Below, in pieces: positions 1 through 6,596 of a stretch of DNA of 11,820 nucleotides (positions are counted from its first letter, which is position 1; every line of letters starts with the position of its first letter). The notes beneath the pieces were generated by a model. It was not told where the DNA came from. It did not search any database and saw nothing but the letters and a program-made list of their open reading frames with translations. The stretch spans positions 1 to 11,820 of the forward strand of contig JAGXHS010000130.1 in assembly GCA_024636075.1 (NCBI GenBank), given 5' to 3'. Origin of the DNA: Propionibacteriaceae bacterium. Lineage in GTDB: Bacteria; Actinomycetota; Actinomycetes; Propionibacteriales; Propionibacteriaceae. The translations under genes were made by a program, and so were the position numbers.

Positions 1-150
1 CCTGGAGCTGATCACCGCCGCGCCGGAGCGATCGGGCCCGGTGAACAACATGCCCTCCCGCCCGTGCAGTGACTGGGTGTGCGCCATCTGCAGCGCAAGC
101 GTTGACTTGCCACAGTCCATCGGCCCGGTGAAGAAGACCAGTTCCGCCAT
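1..150 (-). CDS. tdk: Thymidine kinase, N-terminal part (cut by window edge)
   Basis: The 50 visible residues begin MAELVFFTGPMDCGKSTLAL, the start of type II thymidine kinases. Residues 9-17 (GPMDCGKST) are the P-loop that binds the ATP phosphates. The family phosphorylates thymidine to dTMP in the cytoplasm as part of pyrimidine salvage. The rest, including the lasso and zinc-binding parts, lies beyond the left edge, so completeness cannot be judged. The start is the ATG at 150, which gives the usual family N-terminus directly before the first beta strand. It lies 7 bases after the stop of the phosphodiesterase gene, so the two are almost certainly co-transcribed. No strong Shine-Dalgarno is visible; an AGGA about 12 bases upstream is weak, so translation may depend on coupling to the upstream gene. 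Confidence 0.9.
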   Translation of the reverse strand, partial: MAELVFFTGPMDCGKSTLALQMAHTQSLHGREGMLFTGPDRSGAAVISSR

Positions 151-157
151 CGTGGGT

Positions 158-1297
158 TCAGTTCCTGCTCGGCGGATGATCCACCAAAAGCGGAACCAGC
201 ATCTCTTCGCGGGTGAGCGACCCGTGCTGTCCGACCAGCGACATCTCTCCCGGCTGGTCGGCGGTCATCACAGCCCAGTTGTCCCGCATCGCGACCACCA
301 CGTCTCCCAGCCGGGGCCGGCAGCGTTCGTCCATCGCACCGAACCAGCCCGCTCCGACGGCCTCGTCGCCGGTCAAAACCCACGCCTTGTCCCCCAGCAC
401 CTCGGACCACCGGGCCGCCACCTCAACAGGATGATCGGTGTACAACTGGCGGAAGCGGCCCTCACCGCCAATCATCCGCCACCCCTCGGACAGGCCCGGC
501 TCGTACTCGGCGACGATCTGGTTCTCCCACGGCACGTCGACCATTCCGTGGTCCCCGGTGACGAGGATGCAGACGTCGTCGTCGAGGGCGTCGCGCAGTG
601 CCGCCACCCGTTCGTCGACCTCGGCGAGGGCCCCCTGCCAGGCGTACGAGTTGCAGCCGGCACTGTGACCCGTGTGGTCCAGTTGACGTTCGTAGACGTA
701 GACAAATGACTTCTCACCGCGACGGGCACAGCGGGTGACTTTGGACACCCGCTCAGAGAGCGATCCCTCCGACCTGAGGCTGGCGAAGTGCCCGCCCCGC
801 AAGCCAGCGAGCGTCAACCCGGAGCCCTCGAACCTGGCTGGCGCCACGCTGCTGACAGCGACGCCGGCGCGTTCCGCCAACTCGAACATGGTGCGACGGG
901 GTTGGAAGGCGAGCACGTCGTCGGGCCCGTTGTGCCAGGTGAGAGCATTCATCACCCGATCCGCGTGGGGTTCTCTGAAGGTGTAGCCGAAGATGCCGTG
1001 CTGACCCGGCACCAGACCGGTACCCAGGCTGGTCAGGGAACACGAGGTTGAGGACGGGACGCAGGCCATCAGGGTCGCACTGCCGGGCAGCAAGCTCGCA
1101 AGGTGGGGCGCGTGCGCCGCTGCACCCTGCAGCAGTTGCTGGCCGAGCCCGTCGATCAGCACCAGGACGTAGCGCTCGGCGTGCGGCAGTTCGATGCTGT
1201 CGGCGAATCCGTCCAGTCCCAAGTGATGCGCCACGCTGGGCACCAGGTCAGCGAGGGTGTCCTGCCCGTATCGGGGAACCAGAGGCAAAGTGTTCAT
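158..1297 (-). CDS. Alkaline phosphatase superfamily phosphodiesterase (nucleotide pyrophosphatase-like)
   Basis: This 379-aa protein has the full set of alkaline-phosphatase/NPP-superfamily metal and nucleophile residues: D49 in LIDGLG, T84 (or a neighbouring Ser) in PSSTSCS as nucleophile, D207 and H211 in QLDHTGH, D249-H250 in TGDHG, and H358 in GQHGS. It is therefore expected to bind two metal ions, probably zinc, and hydrolyse phosphodiester or pyrophosphate bonds. The true substrate cannot be read from sequence. No signal peptide or membrane segment is visible, so it is probably cytoplasmic. The ATG at 1297 is chosen because it overlaps the DUF5998 stop as ATGA and is preceded by a GGGAATGG purine stretch. 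The reading frame stays open for 76 more codons upstream, but that part lies inside the DUF5998 gene and has no family character. It is the middle gene of a three-gene operon ending in thymidine kinase. Confidence 0.87.
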   Translation of the reverse strand: MNTLPLVPRYGQDTLADLVPSVAHHLGLDGFADSIELPHAERYVLVLIDGLGQQLLQGAAAHAPHLASLLPGSATLMACVPSSTSCSLTSLGTGLVPGQHGIFGYTFREPHADRVMNALTWHNGPDDVLAFQPRRTMFELAERAGVAVSSVAPARFEGSGLTLAGLRGGHFASLRSEGSLSERVSKVTRCARRGEKSFVYVYERQLDHTGHSAGCNSYAWQGALAEVDERVAALRDALDDDVCILVTGDHGMVDVPWENQIVAEYEPGLSEGWRMIGGEGRFRQLYTDHPVEVAARWSEVLGDKAWVLTGDEAVGAGWFGAMDERCRPRLGDVVVAMRDNWAVMTADQPGEMSLVGQHGSLTREEMLVPLLVDHPPSRN

Positions 1298-1953
1298 CGC
1301 ACACCATTCCCAGCGCCTCCAGCCATCCGGCTCCGGCCAGTGGCGTGTTGCAGTGCGGTGGTGAACTGTGCAAGCCGTTCCACGCTGCCCGGGCCGTCGG
1401 CGGTTGGGCTCATCCGCATAGTCAGGTCGTCGCCGACCATCGAACCCGAGAACCCATGATCTGCGTCGCACTCCGGATCGCCACAGGTGGCCGGCTCGAT
1501 GTCGATCCGGCGCAACGTCCCCCAACCGACGGTCAGCCAGGTCTCGACCACGTCCGGTTGACGGGCGTCGAACCGCTCCGGGTGTGCCACCACCCTGGAC
1601 AGCGCCACCGAGGTGATCGCTGGCAATGCGATCGATTCGCTGGTGGTCACCGCCTGGTTCGAGTCGCCGGTGCCGTCATGGCCTTCGTCGGTGTGGTTGA
1701 CGACCAGTCGGCTGGGGGTGAGCACAAGCACAGTGAGGTGCCGGTGCAGCTCCTCACCGGCGAAGGTCGCCTCCAGATGCACCAAATGGTCGGCGACCGA
1801 TTCACCGTCCAGGGCCAGGGCCACCGAGTCGGCCACGAAGTCGGGAAAGTAGCCGCACTGGTTCACCTCCTCGCGCAGCGCGTCCGGCAACATCGCCACT
1901 GAGGTTGCCGATCTCGATCCGGTGGGCGATTGTGGTTTCTTCACACCTGACAT
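1294..1953 (-). CDS. DUF5998 family protein
   Basis: This 219-aa protein matches my recollection of the actinobacterial DUF5998 family: a CGYFPDFVADSVALAL segment near residues 33-48, an HLTVLVLTPSRLVV strand region around 72-85, and a conserved-looking CGDPECDADHG motif at 157-167. The last motif has C157, C162 and H166 and could bind a metal, but that is inference. The biochemical role of the family is not known to me. There is no signal peptide or membrane helix. The ATG at 1953 is preferred because it comes shortly before the conserved core and has GTGGAA just upstream. An ATG at codon 21 and a TTG at 2085 are possible alternatives. It is the first gene of the operon; its stop overlaps the next start by four bases (ATGA), which implies translational coupling with the phosphodiesterase. 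Confidence 0.82.
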   Translation of the reverse strand: MSGVKKPQSPTGSRSATSVAMLPDALREEVNQCGYFPDFVADSVALALDGESVADHLVHLEATFAGEELHRHLTVLVLTPSRLVVNHTDEGHDGTGDSNQAVTTSESIALPAITSVALSRVVAHPERFDARQPDVVETWLTVGWGTLRRIDIEPATCGDPECDADHGFSGSMVGDDLTMRMSPTADGPGSVERLAQFTTALQHATGRSRMAGGAGNGVR

Positions 1954-2006
1954 GATTCCACGAGCCGACTGACAGCCCAAGAAGACCCACCCACCAACCC
2001 GTGGTG

Positions 2007-2028
2007 ACCGGGCGCCGATGGGCCCGGT
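2007..2028. repeat. GC-rich hairpin in the divergent intergenic region
   Basis: Perfect 7-bp inverted repeat ACCGGGC / GCCCGGT (2007-2013 and 2022-2028) with an 8-base loop, between the divergent DUF5998 and App1-like genes. If DUF5998 is transcribed from the -10 box near 2085-2090, this hairpin lies in its 5' untranslated leader of about 125 bases. It could be a leader structure or simply a chance GC-rich dyad. No T-run follows on either strand, so it is not a classical terminator. Confidence 0.35.
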
Positions 2029-2084
2029 GTCGCCCGACCGCATCCGTCCCAGCCGGTCCACCCGCAGGGGGTGAGCTGAGCGCA

Positions 2085-2090
2085 ATTATG
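2085..2090 (-). promoter_or_regulatory. Possible -10 box for the DUF5998 operon
   Basis: CATAAT on the minus strand matches TATAAT at five of six bases and stands out in this GC-rich stretch. No convincing -35 hexamer lies 17 bases upstream. Transcription would start near 2078 and leave a leader of about 125 bases before the ATG at 1953. On the other strand the same bases flank the possible -35 of the App1-like gene, so the two divergent promoters would overlap. Confidence 0.35.
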
Positions 2091-2117
2091 ACGTCGTGTG
2101 CTCGACGGGACTAGGGT
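2088..2117 (+). promoter_or_regulatory. Promoter of the App1-like gene, probably leaderless
   Basis: TAGGGT at 2112-2117 fits the actinobacterial -10 consensus TAnnnT, with ATGACG at 2088-2093 as a partial -35 after an 18-base spacer. Exactly 7 bases lie between the -10 box and the ATG at 2125, so transcription would begin at or one base before the start codon. This is the usual arrangement of leaderless actinobacterial mRNAs and explains why no ribosome binding site precedes this start. Confidence 0.55.
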
Positions 2118-2124
2118 TCACCGC

Positions 2125-3174
2125 ATGTCGAATCGACCGTTCCTTGGTGCCCGCCTGGAGGAATCCTTTCACCGCAAGCTCGTCGGACTGCTGCGGCGGA
2201 TGGGCTGGAAGGAGTCGGTGATCCCTTACACCGGCTACGGCACCGACGACCAGGTGCGGGTGCTGGCCCGGGTGGTGTTGCGCCCCGCCGAGGCAACCTC
2301 CAACCTTGGCAAGGCAGCCGAGGAGTTCCTCGGGCAACGAGGCTGGCGCAACTTCTTCCTGGCACCCGTACCCCGATGCCCGGTCGACGTCACGATCGGA
2401 GACTCGCGCGTGCAGCTCCGGGCCGATCGGGGTGGCTACATCGACGTTCGTCTGAAGAGCTCCGCTTTGGACCCAGGGTGGCGCGAGGTCGACATCACCC
2501 CACGGAACGCCGATCCGGTTCCCGTGCCCGTCCAGGTGATTTCCGCCAATCAGCATCTGGGGCTGGTCAGCGACATCGACGACACGATCATCTCCACCTC
2601 ATTGCCTCGTCAGTTGATCGCCGCCTGGAACACCTTGGTGCTCACGGAACAGGCGCGCCAGTCGGTACCCGGGATGGCTCGGATGTACCAGAAGCTGCTG
2701 GCGGAGCATCCCGGTGCACCGATCATCTACGTGTCCACCGGAGCGTGGAACACCTATCCCTTCCTGTCGCGGTTCATGAACCGCCACGGCTACCCCCGCG
2801 GTGCGATGTTGCTCACCGACTGGGGGCCGACGAACGCCGGCTGGTTCCGCAGCGGACCCGAACACAAACGTCAGGCTCTGCGGGAACTGGCCCGCGACTT
2901 CCCCAACATCCGCTGGGTGCTGGTGGGCGACGATGGGCAGCACGATCCCAGGCTGTACGCCGAGTTCGCTGAACTGCAGCCGGAACACACCCGCCTGATC
3001 GCCATTCGCCAGCTGAGCATGGCTGAACAGGTGTTGGCGCACGGCACGACGACGGTTCTGGAGGACCGCGACGAGGTGGAATGGACCCCCCAATCGGCAC
3101 CCGAGGTGCGCGCCCCTGACGGAGACGAGTTGGCACCCAAAGTGCGTGAAAGCCTCGAACGAACCGCTGAATGA
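2125..3174 (+). CDS. App1-like (DUF2183) HAD-type phosphatase
   Basis: This 349-aa protein carries the App1/DUF2183 domain of the HAD phosphatase superfamily. Motif I is DIDDT (D150, D152, with D150 the expected nucleophile), motif II is the YVST serine/threonine (S204), motif III is a lysine near 248 (EHKRQ), and motif IV is VGDDGQHDP with D269 and D270. The yeast App1 protein is a magnesium-dependent phosphatidate phosphatase; the bacterial substrate is uncertain, so phosphatidate is only a suggestion. The first 140 residues form a beta-rich N-terminal region typical of bacterial members. No signal peptide or membrane span is seen. The ATG at 2125 is chosen because it lies 7 bases after a -10 box; an in-frame GTG at 2098 lies upstream of that box and would not be transcribed. 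It is probably a single-gene unit, 59 bases before parC. Confidence 0.85.
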   Translation: MSNRPFLGARLEESFHRKLVGLLRRMGWKESVIPYTGYGTDDQVRVLARVVLRPAEATSNLGKAAEEFLGQRGWRNFFLAPVPRCPVDVTIGDSRVQLRADRGGYIDVRLKSSALDPGWREVDITPRNADPVPVPVQVISANQHLGLVSDIDDTIISTSLPRQLIAAWNTLVLTEQARQSVPGMARMYQKLLAEHPGAPIIYVSTGAWNTYPFLSRFMNRHGYPRGAMLLTDWGPTNAGWFRSGPEHKRQALRELARDFPNIRWVLVGDDGQHDPRLYAEFAELQPEHTRLIAIRQLSMAEQVLAHGTTTVLEDRDEVEWTPQSAPEVRAPDGDELAPKVRESLERTAE

Positions 3175-3233
3175 CCCCGTCCCGGCTGCCCAGTGGGCGG
3201 GGAACGGCGTGTTGAGTCCCTCAGCGGCTCAGG

Positions 3234-5711
3234 ATGCCGACAGAATCGAGCGCTGAGACCAATCAGGAGACACCCGAGCAGATGGCGAAGAACGAAGCAC
3301 CGGACGATGAGATCACCGAGCGCATCACCGACGTCGACATCTCCAGCGAGATGGAGACCAGCTTCCTCGAGTATGCCTATTCGGTGATCTATTCGCGGGC
3401 CCTTCCCGACGCCCGCGACGGCCTCAAGCCGGTGCAGCGACGCATCCTCTACTCGATGGACGACATGGGCATCGGCCCGAACAAGTCACATGTGAAGAGT
3501 GCCCGGGTCGTCGGCCAGGTGATGGGTCAGCTGCACCCCCACGGCGATGGCGCCATCTACGACGCGCTGGTCCGCACCGCGCAGCCGTGGTCGATGCGGT
3601 TGCCGCTGATCGACGGGCACGGCAACTTCGGATCGTTGGACGCCGGCCCCGCTGCCATGCGGTACACCGAGTGCCGGATGGCGATGGCGGCCACTGCGAT
3701 GACGGCCGGACTGGACGAGAACACCGTCGATTTCCGCGCCAACTACGACGGCAAGGAAACCGAACCGTCTGTGTTGCCGGCCGCCTTCCCGAACCTGCTG
3801 GTGAACGGATCCACCGGTATCGCGGTCGGCATGGCGACCAACATCCCACCGCACAATCTGGTGGAGGTGGTGCAGGCGTTGCGGCACCTGATCAAGAGCC
3901 CGGACGCCGACCTCGGCACCCTGATGCGTTTCGTCCCCGGACCCGATCTGCCCACCGGCGGCAAGATCATCGGTCTGGACGGCATCGCTGACGCGTACGC
4001 CACCGGCCGCGGATCGTTCAAGATCAGGGCCACTGCGCGTATCGAGCAGGTCAGCCCGCGACGTCGCGGCGTCGTGGTCACCGAACTGCCCTACACCGTC
4101 GGCCCCGAACGCATCATTGAGCAGATCAAACAGCTGGTGCAATCGAAAAGGGTCAGCGGGATCGCGGACGTGAAGGACCTCTCCGATCTTGCGCACGGCA
4201 CCCGACTGGTGATCGAGGTGAAGAACGGCATCAATCCCGATGTGCTGTTGGAGCAGTTGTACAAGTTCACCAAACTTGAGGACTCGTTCTCGATCAACGC
4301 GGTGGCACTGGTGGAGGGCCAACCCCGGACCCTCAGCATCAAGGAAATGCTGGAGGTCTACCTCGACCACCGGCTCGACGTCACCCTACGGCGCACCCAG
4401 TACCAGCTCGACAAGGCGAACGATCGACTGCATCTGGTGGAGGGTTTGTTGATTGCGATCGTCGACATCGACGACGTGATCGCGATCATTCGCTCCTCCG
4501 ATGACGTGGCGCAGGCACGCACCCGCCTGATGGAAGTCTTCGATCTCTCCGAGGCACAGACCAACTACATCCTGGATCTGCCGCTGCGCCGGTTGACGAA
4601 ATACTCCACCATCGAGTTGGAGACTGAACGCGACACGCTGCGCGAGACCATTGCCCGGCTGACGGAGATCGTCGAGAACCCCGAAGTACTGCGCGAGCTG
4701 GTGTCGAAAGACTTGGCGGAGGTGGCGAAACAATTCGGCACGCCTCGTCGGACAGTTCTGCTGGCATCCTCCGGAGCCGCGACCACCGCCGCTGCCGCCC
4801 CTCTGGAAGTGGCCGACGACCCGTGCTGGGTGCTGTTGTCTTCAGCCGGTCTGTTGGCTCGGGTCGACTCCGATGCCGAACTGCCAGATGCTGGTCCGCG
4901 AGCCAACCACGACGTGCTCGTCACCGCGGTGGCGACCACCGCCCGCGCCGAGTTCGGTCTGCTGACCTCGTCCGGTCGGTTGATCAAGGGGCGAACGATC
5001 GAACTGCCAACGGTTCCGGCGACGGCCAATGCCCCGAATCTGCAGGGCGGGTCGAAGGTGTCGGAACTGTTCGGGCTGGAACCTGGTGAACGCGCCGTCG
5101 GATTGACCACGCTGAATCCCGATTCACTGGGTTTGGCGCTGGGCACCCGCGACGGCATCGTGAAGCGCGTCAACCCTGAGGTGCTGAACAAGGATTCGTG
5201 GGAGGTCATCCGGCTCTCCGGCGGCGACTCGGTGGTCGGCGCGGTGGAGCTGACGAGCGAGGACGTCGAGCTGGTGTTCATCTCCAGCGATGCCCAGCTG
5301 TTGCACTTCCCCGCCTCTGGAGTCAGGGCTCAGGGCCGCTCCGCGGGTGGCATCGGTGGCATCAAGTTGGCCGCCAAACAAACCGCCGTCTGGTTCGGTG
5401 TCACCGACGCGACAGATGCGGTGGTCGTCACAGTCAGTGGCTCATCGGACTCGTTGCCCGGCACCGAACCGGGCAGTGTCAAGGTGACCGACTTCTCCGA
5501 ATACCCCGGGAAGGGTCGGGCCACCAGCGGTGTCCGCTGTCACCGTTTCCTCAAGGGCGAGGACATCCTGTTGTTGGGATGGGCTGGCCAGACGCCAGCC
5601 ATCGCCGCCGCCGCCAGCGGCGCTCCGATCGATCTGCCTCCGGCCACCGGCCGCCGTGACGGTTCCGGGACCCCCGCGGTACAGCCGATCGACGCTGTCG
5701 GGTCGCGGTAG
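3234..5711 (+). CDS. parC: DNA topoisomerase IV subunit A
   Basis: This 825-aa protein is the DNA-cutting and rejoining A subunit of a type IIA topoisomerase; with ParE it decatenates and relaxes DNA. The winged-helix/tower region begins near residue 43 (SFLEYAYSVIYSRALPDARDG). The active-site tyrosine is Y144 in AAMRYTECRM, preceded by R143. The quinolone region HPHGDGAIYD (101-110) has glycine at the position of E. coli GyrA Ser83, while D110 matches Asp87. The C-terminal beta-pinwheel carries a degenerate GyrA box, QGRSAGG (700-706), and the chain ends in an RRDGSGTP motif as I recall from Streptomyces ParC. This favours topoisomerase IV over gyrase, as does the parE gene nearby. The start is uncertain: ATG 3234 lacks a clear ribosome binding site, while in-frame ATG 3282 (MAKNEAPDD) has AGGAGA 11 bases upstream. 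Confidence 0.93.
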   Translation: MPTESSAETNQETPEQMAKNEAPDDEITERITDVDISSEMETSFLEYAYSVIYSRALPDARDGLKPVQRRILYSMDDMGIGPNKSHVKSARVVGQVMGQLHPHGDGAIYDALVRTAQPWSMRLPLIDGHGNFGSLDAGPAAMRYTECRMAMAATAMTAGLDENTVDFRANYDGKETEPSVLPAAFPNLLVNGSTGIAVGMATNIPPHNLVEVVQALRHLIKSPDADLGTLMRFVPGPDLPTGGKIIGLDGIADAYATGRGSFKIRATARIEQVSPRRRGVVVTELPYTVGPERIIEQIKQLVQSKRVSGIADVKDLSDLAHGTRLVIEVKNGINPDVLLEQLYKFTKLEDSFSINAVALVEGQPRTLSIKEMLEVYLDHRLDVTLRRTQYQLDKANDRLHLVEGLLIAIVDIDDVIAIIRSSDDVAQARTRLMEVFDLSEAQTNYILDLPLRRLTKYSTIELETERDTLRETIARLTEIVENPEVLRELVSKDLAEVAKQFGTPRRTVLLASSGAATTAAAAPLEVADDPCWVLLSSAGLLARVDSDAELPDAGPRANHDVLVTAVATTARAEFGLLTSSGRLIKGRTIELPTVPATANAPNLQGGSKVSELFGLEPGERAVGLTTLNPDSLGLALGTRDGIVKRVNPEVLNKDSWEVIRLSGGDSVVGAVELTSEDVELVFISSDAQLLHFPASGVRAQGRSAGGIGGIKLAAKQTAVWFGVTDATDAVVVTVSGSSDSLPGTEPGSVKVTDFSEYPGKGRATSGVRCHRFLKGEDILLLGWAGQTPAIAAAASGAPIDLPPATGRRDGSGTPAVQPIDAVGSR

Positions 5712-5766
5712 GCCGGTTCGGGCCGCGAAAGGATTGTTCCTCCATCACGTGCTCGATGACCGATCC

Positions 5767-5797
5767 CGGTGGCACCTTCAGCGGTCAGGTGCCGCCG
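5767..5797. terminator. Stem-loop between convergent parC and the 57-aa gene
   Basis: An 11-bp stem with one G-T wobble (CGGTGGCACCT at 5767-5777, AGGTGCCGCCG at 5787-5797) and a 9-base loop. It lies 56 bases after the parC stop and spans the stop codon of the minus-strand small gene, so it could end transcripts from both sides. There is no T-run on either strand, as is common for actinobacterial terminators. Confidence 0.55.
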
Positions 5798-5958
5798 ATA
5801 CCCCCCGAGCCCATCAATCCGGTCGTGACCGAGCCTTGCAGGGCAGCTTCCGAGCCGGTCGGCTTGAAGTGGTCCGGATAGGTGCCCTGAAGATCATTGT
5901 CGTTGTCCTGGATGAAGTCCCACACCCGGCGCATCAGCGCCCAGAGCTTTCTGAACAT
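5785..5958 (-). CDS. Small 57-aa protein of unknown function
   Basis: I do not recognise this protein. It begins MFRKLWALMRRVWDFIQDND. The first 16 residues can form an amphipathic helix, with F2, L5, L8/M9, V12 and F15/I16 on one face and Lys/Arg on the other. An acidic DNDND patch, a polar middle (LQGTYPDHF) and a glycine-rich tail ending GSGGIGGT follow. This could suit a peripheral membrane or partner-binding peptide, but that is inference. The coding call rests on the start: GGGAGGGAAG, a strong Shine-Dalgarno, lies 7-16 bases before the ATG at 5958, and a good -10 box (TAGAAT) lies about 40 bases upstream. The same frame is open to 6072, but that extension would run through the -10 box and the ribosome binding site. 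It converges on parC and its stop lies inside a stem-loop. Confidence 0.6.
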   Translation of the reverse strand: MFRKLWALMRRVWDFIQDNDNDLQGTYPDHFKPTGSEAALQGSVTTGLMGSGGIGGT

Positions 5959-5999
5959 GCCGTTCTTCCCTCCCGCCACTGTGACGCGGCCTATGAACC

Positions 6000-6005
6000 A
6001 TTCTA
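6000..6005 (-). promoter_or_regulatory. -10 box for the 57-aa gene
   Basis: TAGAAT on the minus strand matches TATAAT at five of six bases. ATGACG lies 15 bases upstream as a possible, closely spaced -35. Transcription would start near 5993 and give a leader of about 35 bases that contains the GGGAGG ribosome binding site of the 57-aa gene. Confidence 0.5.
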
Positions 6006-6065
6006 CGTGGTGCCAGGTCCCGTCATCCCCCGGCTTCAGCCCCACGGATGTGGTTGAGTACCTCC

Positions 6066-6560
6066 ATGGCAACGTTCAACGACCTGCTGCGCGCCAATAC
6101 CGCCTACGCTGACAGCTTCACAGATGGTGGTTTTGATGGCATCGCCCATGCCGGGGTGGCGATCGTCACCTGCATGGACTCGCGTATCGAACCATTGGCG
6201 ATGGTGGGTCTGGGAATCGGTGATGCCAAGATCATGCGCACCCCCGGCGGCCGGATCACGCCCGAGACGTTGGTGGGTTGCATCCTGGGAGTTCACCTGC
6301 TGAACGTCACACGGATCATGGTCGTGCCGCACACCCGTTGCGCGATGGGTTCTGGTGACGACGCGGCGATCGCCGCGAAGGTCCGCACAGCCACCGGCAC
6401 CGACATCTCGGGCATGGTCCTCGGCAGCACTCCGGACCAGACGGCGGCGCTGCGCTACGACGTGCAGTTGCTCCGCACCCATCCGCTGGTCACCGGACGA
6501 GCAGACATCGGTGGCTTCATCTACGACGTGGACACCGGCCTACTGAGTCAGGAGTTGTAG
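6066..6560 (+). CDS. Beta-class carbonic anhydrase
   Basis: This 164-aa protein is a compact beta-carbonic anhydrase of the type represented by Rv1284 of Mycobacterium tuberculosis, which interconverts carbon dioxide and bicarbonate. The zinc ligands are present: C36 in TCMDSR, H89 and C92 in PHTRCAM. The catalytic D38-R40 dyad of the C-x-D-x-R motif is intact. The segment after the first ligand reads MRTPGG (57-62) where many relatives have RNAGG, so the usual Asn is replaced by Thr. Length is typical for this subgroup and there is no signal peptide, so it is expected in the cytoplasm. ATG 6066 is chosen because it gives the usual short N-terminus (MATFNDLL); ATG 6048 is in frame but adds MWLSTS without family character. 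Neither has a strong ribosome binding site. It is divergent from the 57-aa gene and convergent with the symporter. Confidence 0.9.
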   Translation: MATFNDLLRANTAYADSFTDGGFDGIAHAGVAIVTCMDSRIEPLAMVGLGIGDAKIMRTPGGRITPETLVGCILGVHLLNVTRIMVVPHTRCAMGSGDDAAIAAKVRTATGTDISGMVLGSTPDQTAALRYDVQLLRTHPLVTGRADIGGFIYDVDTGLLSQEL

Positions 6561-6596
6561 GTCACGGTGCCGCGCCGCCCTACCGCGGAGCTGGCG

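Noticed and set aside
1298..1525. 76-codon N-terminal extension of the phosphodiesterase
   Set aside because: It lies within the DUF5998 gene in another frame, and the ATGA overlap start at 1297 fits the family N-terminus.
3186..3200. Small hairpin CTGCCC/GGGCGG between the App1-like gene and parC
   Set aside because: Only 6 bp including a G-T pair, a 3-base loop and no T-run; too weak to call a terminator.
3486..4370. Minus-strand open frame of 294 codons inside parC
   Set aside because: Antisense shadow of the ParC catalytic region, with no recognisable motif.
5959..6072. N-terminal extension of the 57-aa protein to a 95-aa form
   Set aside because: It would cross the TAGAAT promoter and the strong ribosome binding site, which support the start at 5958.
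6570..6588. CCGCG/CGCGG inverted repeat between the carbonic anhydrase and symporter genes
   Set aside because: A 5-bp GC stem is expected by chance in DNA of this composition.
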